64,000 nt of DNA from positions 124,001-188,000 of the forward strand of contig NZ_JAALJI010000003.1 in NCBI RefSeq assembly GCF_011064595.1, in the 5' to 3' direction. The notes below the pieces were generated by a model. That model was not told the origin of the DNA. It did no database searches and worked only from the letters and a program-made list of their open reading frames with translations. Origin of the DNA: Paludisphaera soli (GTDB taxonomy: Bacteria; Planctomycetota; Planctomycetia; Isosphaerales; Isosphaeraceae). Both the position numbers and the translations under genes were made by a program. Below, piece after piece: positions 10,628 to 19,919 of the stretch (position 1 is the first letter of the stretch; each line of letters starts with the position of its first letter).

Positions 10628-11044
10628 CGGAATCCCTCCCGAGCACCCGAGGGGCCCGGCCCTTCCCCGGCCCTCCCGGCCGGTGCGACGAACGCGTCGA
10701 GAAACGACGAGCGTCGTCCCCGATAGGCCGCGAACCATAAGCGAATCATCTGGAGGGTGCAAGAAGACTTTGACCGGGCGGGCCCCTCGATCAACCTCGG
10801 GCCCCAGGCTGATCGTCCGGGCGGCCCCGCGCCCGTAGCGAGCGGGCCGTCCTGAGGGTCGAGGCGTTGGATCGAGCCCTGACGAATCCGACGCCGCCTC
10901 AGGATCGAAGTCCGACCCGATCCGGTCCCGGCCCGTCGCCCGATGCGTTGAGCCTGACGGTTGCTTCGCCCCCTGGGATGCGACACAATCGTCGCCTGCG
11001 GACGCTCTTCAGGATCTCCATCGTCCCCATCGAGACCGCCGACC
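10628..11044. other. Divergent intergenic region, 417 bp
   Basis: It separates the AsmA-like gene (minus) from the CehA-like gene (plus). Apart from the plus-strand promoter candidate at 10961-10989 it is GC-rich and I see no gene. Confidence 0.5.
10961..10989 (+). promoter_or_regulatory. Possible promoter for the CehA-like gene
   Basis: TTGCTT (10961-10966), a 17-bp spacer, CACAAT (10984-10989). The implied transcript start near 10996 gives a leader of about 50 nt before the ATG at 11045. Confidence 0.4.
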
Positions 11045-13342
11045 ATGACATCGCGCGCGCGCCTGGCCTCGCTGCTGTTCGTCGGACTGGCACTCTCCGC
11101 GTCGATCGGCGTCGGTCCGGCGGTCGCGGACGCGCTTCCCATCGTGGCGGACGTGGAATTTCAGCCATTAGCCGCCCAGGCCCGCCGGGTCGTCCAGGCC
11201 CTGGATATGCTGGGCCAGCCGTTGAGCCCCGAGGAGAAGGCCGGGATCGACGCCGCCGTCGGGGCGGGCGAGGACGGGCCAGGGGTCAAGGCCATCCAGG
11301 AGGTGCTGGACGCCCACTGCCTCGTCGGCGTCGGCATCAATCCCGAGAGCCGGGTGAAGTCGATGCAAGGACCCGCCGCGCCCAGGCTGGTCCAGGGCGG
11401 CTGGACCGTCTTCCTGGTCAAGGTCCACAACGAGCCCGGGGTCACCGCCGAGCTGCTCGTGGAGAGCCCCAACGCCGGGCCGATGTACAAGCAGTCGACC
11501 AGCAGCGCCGAGCCGAAGGCGACGATCCGCAAGGCCGACCTCGTGGAGCGCTGGTGCGACGCCGTCCTCTACCGCGATCGCCCCATGACGCGGACGCTTT
11601 CCGGGCTGTCGGTGGAGTACCGGATCCTCCAGGTCGCCAGCCGGGACGCCGGCCGTCGCGAGGCGAAGTTCTCCTTCAGCGTCGGGCAAGGTAGCCAGGA
11701 CCTGGGGTTCCGCAGCGACGTCGACATCCTCTTCACCTGCGAGCCCGCCGTCGCGGTGACCCTTGACGTCCGCGACGAGGACGGCCGGCCGACGACGGCC
11801 TCTTTCATCTTCCGCGACCGCCTGGGCCGGGTCTATCCGTCCCCCAGCCGGCGGCTCGCCCCCGATTTCTTCTTCCATCCCCAGATCTACCGGGCCGACG
11901 GCGAGACCGTACTCCTGCCCGCCGGCGAATTCCAGGTCGAGTACACCCGAGGGCCGGAGTATCAGGTCCTCACGAAGTCGATCACGGTCCCGAAGGCGAG
12001 CGAGCATCGAGAGGGCTTCAAGCTCGAACGCTGGATCCACCTTGCGAAGCGGAACTGGTTCTCCGGCGACCACCACGTCCACGCGGCGGGCTGCGCCCAT
12101 TATGAGAGCCCGACCGAAGGGGTGACGCCCGACGATATGTGGCGGCACATCCTCGGCGAGGATCTCGACGTCGGCTGCGTCCTGAGCTGGGGACCGTGCT
12201 GGTACGCCCAGAAGGCGTTCTTCGACGGCCAGGTGCACAAGCTCTCCACGCCGGAGAACCTGATGCGCTATGACGTGGAGGTCTCCGGCTTTCCTTCGTC
12301 CCACGCCGGCCACCTCTGCCTGCTGCGGCTCAAGGAGGACGACTTCCCCGGCACGACCCGGATCGAGGAATGGCCGAGCTGGGACCTGCCCGTGCTCAAA
12401 TGGGGCAAGGAGCAAGGCGGAGTCGTCGGCTTCTCCCACACCGGATGGGGCCTGAAGACGAAGTCGGACGCGATCCCGAACGACGAGATCCCGCCGTTCG
12501 ACGGCATCGGCGGCAACGAGTACATCGTGGACGTGGTGCACGACGCGGTCGACTTCCTGTCCGCCGTCGACACCCCGATCCCCTGGGAATTGAACATCTG
12601 GTATCACACGCTGAATTGCGGTTACCGCACCCGGATCAGCGGCGAGACCGATTTCCCGTGCATTTACGGCGAGCGGGTGGGCCTCGGCCGCGTCTACGTC
12701 CAGTTGGAGGACGGCAAGCTCGACTTCGACCGCTGGTGCCAGGGCTTGAAGGACGGCCGATCGTACGTCTCGGACGGCAAGAGCCACCTCATCGACCTGA
12801 CCGTCGACGATCGCGAGCTCGGCGACGCCGGCAGCGAGTTGAAGCTGGCGGGCCCCGGCAAGGTCAAGCTTCGCGTGAAAGCGGCGGCGATGCTGGCGCC
12901 CTCGCCCACGATCGACACCGAGTCGATCCGGAGCAGGCCGCTGGACGTGCAGCCGTACTGGCACGTCGAGCGGGCGCGGGTGGGGGCCACCCGCAAGGTC
13001 CCCGTCGAGGTCGTCGTCAACGGCCTGGCCGTGGAACGTCGCGAGATCGAGGCCGACGGCTCGGTGCAGGACCTGGAATTCGAGGTCCCCGTCGCCAAGT
13101 CGAGCTGGGTGGCCGTCCGCATCTTCCCGACGTCGCACACCAACCCCGTGTTCGTGGTGGTCGGCGACAAGCCGATCCGGGCGTCCAGGAAGTCGGCCGA
13201 GTGGTGCCTCAAGTCGGTCGATCAGTGCTGGTCGCAGAAGGAACCGGCCATCCGCACCTCCGAGAAAGAGGCCGCCCGCCAGGCGTACGACGCCGCCCGC
13301 GTCGCTTATCGCAAGATCCTGGAGGAATCCGAAGGCGACTGA
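11045..13342 (+). CDS. Secreted CehA/McbA-like metallohydrolase (PHP superfamily)
   Basis: 765 aa. Residues 1-28 form a signal peptide (LASLLFVGLALSASIGVG, then a cleavage site near VADA). A beta-rich N-terminal half is followed by the metal-binding WFSGDHHVHAAG box at residues about 338-349, the hallmark of CehA/McbA-type PHP enzymes. Downstream GFSHTGWG (about 465) and further His/Asp residues complete a phosphoesterase-like site. A C-terminal beta domain (residues about 590-730) ends in a helical tail. The family hydrolyses phosphoester, carbamate or related bonds in the periplasm; planctomycetes carry many paralogues of unknown substrate. The ATG at 11045 is chosen because it starts directly with the signal peptide. 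It is followed by two methyltransferase genes on the same strand (134-bp gap, so not clearly co-transcribed). Confidence 0.82.
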   Translation: MTSRARLASLLFVGLALSASIGVGPAVADALPIVADVEFQPLAAQARRVVQALDMLGQPLSPEEKAGIDAAVGAGEDGPGVKAIQEVLDAHCLVGVGINPESRVKSMQGPAAPRLVQGGWTVFLVKVHNEPGVTAELLVESPNAGPMYKQSTSSAEPKATIRKADLVERWCDAVLYRDRPMTRTLSGLSVEYRILQVASRDAGRREAKFSFSVGQGSQDLGFRSDVDILFTCEPAVAVTLDVRDEDGRPTTASFIFRDRLGRVYPSPSRRLAPDFFFHPQIYRADGETVLLPAGEFQVEYTRGPEYQVLTKSITVPKASEHREGFKLERWIHLAKRNWFSGDHHVHAAGCAHYESPTEGVTPDDMWRHILGEDLDVGCVLSWGPCWYAQKAFFDGQVHKLSTPENLMRYDVEVSGFPSSHAGHLCLLRLKEDDFPGTTRIEEWPSWDLPVLKWGKEQGGVVGFSHTGWGLKTKSDAIPNDEIPPFDGIGGNEYIVDVVHDAVDFLSAVDTPIPWELNIWYHTLNCGYRTRISGETDFPCIYGERVGLGRVYVQLEDGKLDFDRWCQGLKDGRSYVSDGKSHLIDLTVDDRELGDAGSELKLAGPGKVKLRVKAAAMLAPSPTIDTESIRSRPLDVQPYWHVERARVGATRKVPVEVVVNGLAVERREIEADGSVQDLEFEVPVAKSSWVAVRIFPTSHTNPVFVVVGDKPIRASRKSAEWCLKSVDQCWSQKEPAIRTSEKEAARQAYDAARVAYRKILEESEGD

Positions 13343-13476
13343 CGGCCCGCGAGCCTCGGTCCGCATTGACGGGCGTCGAGGGTTGATTAAGATCGGCGGC
13401 GCGCGAGGGATCGCGCGCCTCGCCCCGCCGCGGTCGTGCGATGCGGCGTCAGGATCGGCCGGGGCGACGCCCGAAC

Positions 13477-14625
13477 ATGGAGGCATCCAGGAAGATGATC
13501 GAAACGACTGGCAGTCTCGACGCGGTCAAGGTGGAAGGCGACACGTTGACCCTGGAGGGGTGGTCGGCCACCCGGGGCGCTGGTCGAATCGACGATTTCC
13601 GGGTCAGCCTACGCGGCCGCGACCTCCCCCTGGTCTCGGGCGATCGCGATCGTCCCAGCCCCGACGTGAAGGCCGCCCACCCCAGCCTCGACCACGCCGA
13701 CGCCTGCCGTTTCCGCCTGAAATACCGCCTCGACCCCGCCCAGGTCGCCGAGGCCGAGACGGGGGTCATCGCGGTGACCCCGCTCGTCCAGGGCCGTCGG
13801 GGCAAGGTGCACATCCACCTGGCGAAGACCTCGCTGCCCGAGCCGAGCGTCGAAGACATCAACATGATCGGCGTAGGGTTCCTGGACGTGTCCAAGGAGT
13901 TCCTGACGCACTTCATCCAGCTCGCCGACCTCAAGTCGGACGCCGACGTGCTCGACGTCGGCTGCGGCGTGGGCCGGATGGCCTACATGCTCGCCCACTA
14001 CCTGAAGCCCGAGGCGCGGTACGAGGGGTTCGACATCATCGACCAGCTCGTGAACTGGGCCTCGGCCAAGATCACGCCGAGCTACCCCAACTTCCACTTC
14101 CAGAAGGCCGACGTCTACAACAAGCATTACAACCCCCAAGGCGCGTTCAAGGCCGAGGAATTCCGCTTCCCCTACGAGGACGAGAGCTTCGACTTCATCT
14201 TCCTCACGTCGGTCTTCACCCACATGTTCGGCAAGGACGTTCGGCATTATCTGGACGAGTTCCGTCGCGTCTTGCGACCAGGGGGACGCTGCCTGACGAC
14301 CTGCTTCCTGCTGAACGACGAGTCGCGACCGCTCATTCGCGCGAAGAGGAGCACGTTCGAGCTCGTCCATCCGGTCGGGGACGGATACACGAGCAATCCT
14401 GCGGACCCGGAAGACGCCATCGGCTTCGACGAGGGCGACCTGCTGGGCTGGCTGGCCGAGCGAGGCTTCGAGGTCGAGGGCAAGCACTACGGTGCCTGGT
14501 GCGGCCGGCCGAACTTCCTGAGCTTCCAGGATGTCCTGGTCTACCGTAAGGGCGACCTGCCCGCCCAGCGTCCCACCCCCCCCAGCAAGTTCCGCAAGGC
14601 CCTCCGGGACCTTTTCGGGAGTTGA
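13477..14625 (+). CDS. SAM-dependent methyltransferase, class I
   Basis: 382 aa. The first 115 residues form a separate beta-rich domain (EGDTLTLEGWSAT, IDDFRVSLRGRDLPLV), followed by a Rossmann methyltransferase with motif I VLDVGCGVGRMAY at residues about 157-169, YEGFDIID (motif II), ESFDFIFLTSVFTHM (motif IV) and RVLRPGGRCLTTCF (motif V). The non-catalytic N-terminal domain resembles those of glycan-associated methyltransferases. The start could also be the ATG at 13495, which has GGAGG 11 nt upstream. It is followed after 13 bp by another methyltransferase gene, so the two are probably co-transcribed. The acceptor is unknown; a surface sugar is the contextual guess. Confidence 0.85.
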   Translation: MEASRKMIETTGSLDAVKVEGDTLTLEGWSATRGAGRIDDFRVSLRGRDLPLVSGDRDRPSPDVKAAHPSLDHADACRFRLKYRLDPAQVAEAETGVIAVTPLVQGRRGKVHIHLAKTSLPEPSVEDINMIGVGFLDVSKEFLTHFIQLADLKSDADVLDVGCGVGRMAYMLAHYLKPEARYEGFDIIDQLVNWASAKITPSYPNFHFQKADVYNKHYNPQGAFKAEEFRFPYEDESFDFIFLTSVFTHMFGKDVRHYLDEFRRVLRPGGRCLTTCFLLNDESRPLIRAKRSTFELVHPVGDGYTSNPADPEDAIGFDEGDLLGWLAERGFEVEGKHYGAWCGRPNFLSFQDVLVYRKGDLPAQRPTPPSKFRKALRDLFGS

Positions 14626-14638
14626 GGCCGAGTCCGCC

Positions 14639-15406
14639 ATGAACGACGCCCACGACGAGAACCTCTCCGAAGCCTTCGATCACCAGGCCGCTCGATTCGA
14701 AAAGGCCCCCGTCCAGACCGACCCGACGGCCCTTGAGAGTCTCGTCCGCGCGGCCGATTTCCACCCCGCCGCCCGCCTCCTGGATGCGGGCTGCGGCCCG
14801 GGGCTGGTGAGCGAGGCCTTCTTGAAGGCGGGGTTCCAGGTCGTCGGCGTCGACCTCTCGCCCGTCATGGTGGACCGAGCGCGATTGCGTTGCGGATTCG
14901 CGCGCGAGTCCGCTCGGTTCCTCCAGGGCTCCGTCCATGGCCCAGCGCTCGACGAGTTGGCCCCGTTCGACGGGGCCTACTCGCGATACGTCCTGCACCA
15001 CGTCGTCGACCCGCGCGACTTCCTCGCGCGGCAGGTCGAGCTGATCCGACCGGGCGGGATCGTGGTCCTGTGCGACCATCTCACCGATCCCGACCCGGCC
15101 CTCGCGCGGCTGCATCAGAAGCTGGAGGTCGCGCGAGACCGCACCCACACCCGCAACTTGACCGGCGGCGAGATCGTCGACCTGTTCGCCGCCGCGGGCC
15201 TTCGCGACGTCCGGTACGTCGAGGAGGAATTCACGCTCGACTTCGACGAGTGGTTCGATCGCGGAACGCCCGGCGAGGCCAAGGACGACGTCCGCGAGGC
15301 CATGCTCCGCGGCCTCGATGCGCGAGGCTTCCGGACGGTCCCCGAGGCCGGCAGTTCGATCCGCCTCGACTGCGTCCGGGCGATCGTCCGCGGCGTGAAG
15401 CGCTGA
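14639..15406 (+). CDS. UbiE/COQ5-like SAM methyltransferase
   Basis: 255 aa, about the usual size of a stand-alone class-I methyltransferase. Motif I LLDAGCGPGLVSEAF is at about residue 47, VVGVDLSPVMVDRAR binds the SAM ribose, and APFDGAYSRYVLHHV and LIRPGGIVVLCDHL are motifs IV and V. The insert between motif V and the C-terminus (RDRTHTRNLTGGEIVDLFAAAGLRDV) resembles small-molecule/quinone methyltransferases, but the true acceptor is unknown. It starts 13 bp after the previous methyltransferase and ends 24 bp before the convergent beta-helix gene. Confidence 0.85.
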   Translation: MNDAHDENLSEAFDHQAARFEKAPVQTDPTALESLVRAADFHPAARLLDAGCGPGLVSEAFLKAGFQVVGVDLSPVMVDRARLRCGFARESARFLQGSVHGPALDELAPFDGAYSRYVLHHVVDPRDFLARQVELIRPGGIVVLCDHLTDPDPALARLHQKLEVARDRTHTRNLTGGEIVDLFAAAGLRDVRYVEEEFTLDFDEWFDRGTPGEAKDDVREAMLRGLDARGFRTVPEAGSSIRLDCVRAIVRGVKR

Positions 15407-15430
15407 GCCTCGGGCGTCGGGTCCGGACGA

Positions 15431-17485
15431 TCAGCAGGGGTGGGTGGCGAGCGCGGGGTCCAGGGCGACGCCGTTGCGCCGATAGATGTTCCCCAGGATC
15501 ACGAAGTTCGGACACCCCAGGTTCTGGAGCGGCGTGCCTCCGGTGTGGCTCGGGTCGATGGACAGGTAGTTCGGGAAGTCGTCGAAGACGTTCTGCTCGG
15601 CGCCCGACCCGCCGATCTGAGCGTTCACGAGACGCCCGACGCCCGCGACGCCGAAACGCTCCTGGCCTAGGTTCGCAGGAACCCTGAAGCGGTTCCCGAG
15701 GATCTGGACGTTCGCCGCGTTGGTCTCGGCGAAGAAGTTGAGGCCGATCAGGTTCGAGTCGAACACGTTCCCGACGACCCGGATCAGGTTGGGCGCGCTG
15801 CCGATGAAGAGGCCGTTGGCCGTGTTCCCCCGGAAGTTGTTTCCAGTCACCGAGGCGTAGCCCACGAAGTTGACGTAGAACTCCACGCCGTTGAAGCCGG
15901 AGACCGCGCCGAAGGTCCTGCCGTTGTTCGCGAACGTATTCCCACTCAGTATCGCAGTGGTCGCGCCGAAGAAGAGTGCTCCGTTGCCCTGGATGCTGTT
16001 CGCCGAATACGAGCCGCTCATCTCGACCCGAGCCGAGTCGTGGGCGATCAGGCCCGAGTTGAGGTTGCCGATGAAGGTGGTCCCGACGATCCGCGCCGTC
16101 GTGTTCGAGACGAGGACCATCCCGCCGCTGTCGGCCCGGGGATTGGCGCCCAACCCGTTGCCGTTGACCGTGCAGCCGATCAGCACGGCGTTCGTCCCGC
16201 TCTGGAGATAGATCCCCTGCCCGACCTGGACGCCGTCGAACCGGCTGTACCGAGCGTCGAGCGTCGTGGCGCGGCCGGGAGTATCGGTGGCGAGGACGCC
16301 GATCCAGCGCGTCAGGTTGGTTCGGACCAGGCCGGTGTCGGCCGACGAGCCGATCAGCACGAGCCCGCGACCGTCGGTCCCCGCCGCGGCGAACCACAAA
16401 TTGTCGAACGAGATGTTGTCCGAGCTGTGGACGAGGACCGCGTCGCCTCGGGTCGGGTAGATGACCGACGACTGCAGCCCGGTGCCGACGATCTTCAAGT
16501 TCGCTTTGCGAATGATCTGGACGTTCTCGACATAGGCTCCCGACATGAGTCGGATGCTCGTCCCGGGGGCCGCCGCCGCGACCGCCGCGTTGATGGTCCG
16601 ATAGGGCGCGGCGTACGTCCCGGCTCCCGACACGTCGGCCCCCGTGGACGGGTTGACGAACAGCGAGTTGGCCGTTGAGAAATAGCCGCTGATCGGCCGA
16701 TCGCCGGCGACGCCGAAGTTGTACCGGCCGACCGTCCGGCCGTCGCGGTTCGGGTTGATGTACCACATCAAGGAGCCGTTCGCCTGCGGTGCGGCCACGG
16801 CCAGGGCGGGATCGTGCGTCCCGTAAAGGTCGAAGATCAAGGGGGTCGCCCCCGGGGCGAAGCCGCCGAACGAATAGACTTGGTCGGGGATGCGATCGGA
16901 GTTGGTGTCCACGAGCCACTGGCCGTTGTTGTAGATGACCGGGTCGGCCTTGCCGTCGTGATTGAAGTCCGCGAGCAGCGGCACGTCGCCGTTCGATCCT
17001 CCGTAGCCGAAGGAGACCGAAGCGCGACCGCTCAGGTCAGTGCAGAACTGCCAGACGCCATTGGAGGGGTTGTAGACCCCCAGGTCCGTGGTGCCGTTGC
17101 CGTCGATGTCGCCGGTGACGGGGAGCCAGCCGGGGCCGCCGAACGGGACGGCGATCGTCGTCGAGCCGTCGTTCCTGAGGTCCAGGTGCCACGTCCCGGT
17201 CGAAGGACGGTAGACGCCGATGTTCGTCAAAGTCGTGCCCGCGAAATCGCCGAAGACCGGGACGTCGGAGGCCAGGCCGTAGCTTCGGATCGTGTCGACT
17301 CGGCCGGTGATGGTGTTGTCGATGTGGTATGTCTGGTAGCCATTGAACGCCCGCGAAACCCCGAGGCCGGGAGTCAGGCCGGAAGGGCAAAGCCTGGCTT
17401 CGACCGCCTCCAGGTGCGGCACCACGGCCCGCCGCCGCCCGATCATCCCCGCCGAGGATCGCTGACGATCGAGCCGCCTCTTCAT
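15431..17485 (-). CDS. Secreted right-handed beta-helix protein with FG-GAP-like repeats
   Basis: 684 aa. The N-terminus is basic (MKRRLDRQRSSAG) and carries VVPHLEAVEARLCPSG, the LExLExR-type leader box found on many planctomycete surface proteins. Residues about 60-250 contain three FG-GAP/VCBS-like repeats (GDFAGTTLTNIGVYRPSTG, GDIDGNGTTDLGVYNPSNG, ADFNHDGKADPVIYNNG) that should bind Ca2+. From about residue 270 a right-handed parallel beta-helix begins (SIRLMSGAYVENVQI, then many GNxFxxN-type coils). Beta-helix domains often bind or cleave polysaccharide, but no catalytic triad is obvious. Start: the ATG at 17485 is preferred over a TTG at 17503. It is flanked by methyltransferases and glycosyltransferases, which suggests a cell-surface or glycan role. 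Confidence 0.8.
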   Translation of the reverse strand: MKRRLDRQRSSAGMIGRRRAVVPHLEAVEARLCPSGLTPGLGVSRAFNGYQTYHIDNTITGRVDTIRSYGLASDVPVFGDFAGTTLTNIGVYRPSTGTWHLDLRNDGSTTIAVPFGGPGWLPVTGDIDGNGTTDLGVYNPSNGVWQFCTDLSGRASVSFGYGGSNGDVPLLADFNHDGKADPVIYNNGQWLVDTNSDRIPDQVYSFGGFAPGATPLIFDLYGTHDPALAVAAPQANGSLMWYINPNRDGRTVGRYNFGVAGDRPISGYFSTANSLFVNPSTGADVSGAGTYAAPYRTINAAVAAAAPGTSIRLMSGAYVENVQIIRKANLKIVGTGLQSSVIYPTRGDAVLVHSSDNISFDNLWFAAAGTDGRGLVLIGSSADTGLVRTNLTRWIGVLATDTPGRATTLDARYSRFDGVQVGQGIYLQSGTNAVLIGCTVNGNGLGANPRADSGGMVLVSNTTARIVGTTFIGNLNSGLIAHDSARVEMSGSYSANSIQGNGALFFGATTAILSGNTFANNGRTFGAVSGFNGVEFYVNFVGYASVTGNNFRGNTANGLFIGSAPNLIRVVGNVFDSNLIGLNFFAETNAANVQILGNRFRVPANLGQERFGVAGVGRLVNAQIGGSGAEQNVFDDFPNYLSIDPSHTGGTPLQNLGCPNFVILGNIYRRNGVALDPALATHPC

Positions 17486-17890
17486 GAACGAAGTATTAAA
17501 CAAGGTGCGTCCCCCATCGACTGTTGCGGCGCTCGGTGATCCGGCCTCTCTACGAAGGAAGGTAGGTCATATCCGCATCGAGGAGCGTCGTAGGAGAGGT
17601 TATTCGTCGGCTTTATCGCCCGATCTCCGGCCATGATAACCGTTCGGGCTGAACCAGCCCAGGACCTCGGCGGGTCGGACGACGTCCCCGGTTCGGCCAT
17701 CCTCCGGCCCAAACCGCAAATCTGACCCCGGCCGGGTTCACGAGGTTTTCGGCGATGGCCCGTGCAGGCGGCTCTCTCGGAGAGTCATCCAGGAGCGACC
17801 GGCCGGGCGGTATGCGACTACGGGCGCATAGCGAAGCCCCGGCCGATGGTCGGCCGGGGCTTGCATGTCGACATCAGGACGCAACTCGGG
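17486..17890. other. Intergenic region, 405 bp
   Basis: It lies between two minus-strand genes. It holds the terminator hairpin at 17834-17862 and, nearer the beta-helix gene, a moderately AT-rich patch (17510-17650) that presumably contains that gene's promoter. I could not fix a -35/-10 pair there. No gene is supported. Confidence 0.5.
17834..17862 (-). terminator. Strong hairpin downstream of the tandem methyltransferase
   Basis: AAGCCCCGGCCGA and its exact complement TCGGCCGGGGCTT form a perfect 13-bp stem with a 3-nt loop, 28 bp past the stop codon at 17891. Confidence 0.7.
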
Positions 17891-19633
17891 TCAGTCGGCC
17901 TTCTTGACGATCCACAGGTCCTGGTGGTACCACCACTCGGCCTGCCGGAAATCGGCGATCGGGGCGCCGACGGACTTGTGCACGATCGGCACGACGTACT
18001 GCGGCAGGCTCAGGGTCAGGCCGTACTCGGCGGCGTCGAGGTCGTGCTGCTCGCTGCGGGCCTGGAACCAGAAGCCCTCCTCGTCGGCGTCGTCGAGCGT
18101 GATCTGCAGTCCCTGGCAGCTCTTCACGCCGTGGGTCGTGAACAGCAGGTAGCCGCCGGGCTCCAGAGAATCGTACAGGGCCTTGATCCAGCGCCCGAAG
18201 GTCGACTTCGGCATGTGGGAGAAGAACGACAGGCAGAAGATCGCGTCGTACTTCTTCGGCGTGGCGAAGCCTTCCGGGGTGTGGGCCGACTGCAGCGCGT
18301 GGACGCCGATCTCGTTCGTGAGGAACTCGATCGCCTCGGGGTGGATGTCGCAGCTCGTCAGGTCGAACCGGGGGTTCTTTTTGAGGTGCCGCGAGACGCA
18401 GCCGTAGCCGGAGGCGAATTCGAGCAGCTTGATCGGCTTCTTCTCCTCGCCGAACAGCCGGGTCAAGTGGCCGTCGAGCTTGGCCGCCGAGCGGGCGCCG
18501 TCCTCGAAGTAGTACTTCGTGGCGTTCTCCAGCGACATCTCCGGGTGGGTGGCCACGAACCAGAAGATGAAGTCCTTCGGGTGGACGCTCGCGGTGACCT
18601 GCTCCTGCTCGGCCCAGTGCCGGTTGAGGCGGAGCATCTCCTCGGTCAGGGCGCCGTCGTTGGGCGGGACCGGGACGCCGCCGGTCTTGGGCTTGGACGC
18701 CTCGGCGACCTCGGCCTCGCTCTTGACGCCGCCCACGTTCACGATGGTCGTCGCCGGGCTGCCCGGCTTGACCTTGAAGAGCATCGCGTACTGGCCCAGC
18801 ACCTCGCCGAGCTTGACGGCGAGCTGGAGTCCGGCGTCGTCGCACATCTCAACGAAGTAGTCGATGTCGACGTCGATCTTGACCTCGTCGCCCGAGTAGC
18901 GCGTGCCCGGGGCCGGGTGGATGTGGATCGTGGGCAGAAACATGCCGGCCGGCGCCAGGGTGCGACGGACCTCGCGCAGGTAGTGCCGCGCGTCGGGCTC
19001 CAGGAGGTGGGTGAAGAGCGAGCATCCCCAGGCGAAGTCGACCGAGCCTTCCTTCGCCGGGAAGGTCACCTCGGTGGGCTTGATCGCCCCTTGGGGGTTG
19101 TAGCACGACAGGACGTCAAGATGGTGGAACTCGAACTTGTCGCCGATCCGGGGGACGAGCACCTGGTTGCAGAAGTCGATCGAGTCCTTGAGGACGTCGA
19201 ACCCGACGTACTTGCGGACGTGCGGATGGTAGGCGAGATTGCGGGCCATCTTGCCGCTGCCGCAGCCGATGTCCAGCAGCAGCGAGTTCGGCTTGAGGAA
19301 CTTGCTGATGAGGATCTGCCAAGCGTCCGCGCTGAGGATGTAGCCCGCCATCGACGGCGAACCGGCGGTCGCCCGGACGCCGGCGGCCGGGATCGGCGGG
19401 ATGATCGCCGACAGGTGCTCGGTCCCGAGGACGTACGGGTCCGGCCCCTCGAACTGGGCCTGCTCCTTCTGGTACTGGGCGAGCTGCATCTTCAGCCAGG
19501 AGATTTCCATCTCCAGGGCCTGCACGTTCGCCGACTTGCCCGCGCCCTCGCCGGCGAGGCCTACGGCGGACATCCGCGGGAAGAGCGTGCCGAGCAGGCC
19601 CTTGCGGGGCTGAGTCGCATTCAGGTTCGCCAT
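17891..19633 (-). CDS. Tandem (two-domain) SAM methyltransferase
   Basis: 580 aa with two complete class-I methyltransferase domains in one chain. Residues 33-60 form a short coiled coil (ALEMEISWLKMQLAQYQKEQ). Domain 1 has motif I LLLDIGCGSGKMARNL at 118-133 and YVGFDVL; domain 2 has LLEFASGYGCVSRHL at 403-417 with LTSCDIHPEAIEF and LEPGGYLLFTTHG. A Pro/Lys linker at about 320-340 separates them. Both SAM sites look intact, although the second has GYG rather than GCG. The ATG at 19633 is preceded by an AAAGG site. Similar double methyltransferases occur in polysaccharide and O-antigen loci, where they methylate terminal sugars. Its position beside two giant glycosyltransferases supports that role here (inference). 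Confidence 0.85.
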   Translation of the reverse strand: MANLNATQPRKGLLGTLFPRMSAVGLAGEGAGKSANVQALEMEISWLKMQLAQYQKEQAQFEGPDPYVLGTEHLSAIIPPIPAAGVRATAGSPSMAGYILSADAWQILISKFLKPNSLLLDIGCGSGKMARNLAYHPHVRKYVGFDVLKDSIDFCNQVLVPRIGDKFEFHHLDVLSCYNPQGAIKPTEVTFPAKEGSVDFAWGCSLFTHLLEPDARHYLREVRRTLAPAGMFLPTIHIHPAPGTRYSGDEVKIDVDIDYFVEMCDDAGLQLAVKLGEVLGQYAMLFKVKPGSPATTIVNVGGVKSEAEVAEASKPKTGGVPVPPNDGALTEEMLRLNRHWAEQEQVTASVHPKDFIFWFVATHPEMSLENATKYYFEDGARSAAKLDGHLTRLFGEEKKPIKLLEFASGYGCVSRHLKKNPRFDLTSCDIHPEAIEFLTNEIGVHALQSAHTPEGFATPKKYDAIFCLSFFSHMPKSTFGRWIKALYDSLEPGGYLLFTTHGVKSCQGLQITLDDADEEGFWFQARSEQHDLDAAEYGLTLSLPQYVVPIVHKSVGAPIADFRQAEWWYHQDLWIVKKAD

Positions 19634-19919
19634 GCGGGCTATCTACCTTTCTCGTGACCGGGGGAGGTGACCGACGAAGTGATCGACGCCCTGGCCCGAC
19701 GCGAGGCGCCTTGAGGGCGGGTTTGGCGCGGGATTATAGCCGGGCCGCCCGGGCGGGCAAGGCGAGTTTGAGCCGTCGCCCACCTCGCCCGACCCGCCTT
19801 GACCGGCCGGTCGGGGGGATGGTACACAAGCCGCCGTCCGCGCCGCCACGGAAGGCGAAAACGGCCCGGCCAGCGAGCCTCTGGGCCGGGTCGAATCCAG
19901 AGATTCATCGGAGGAAGAC

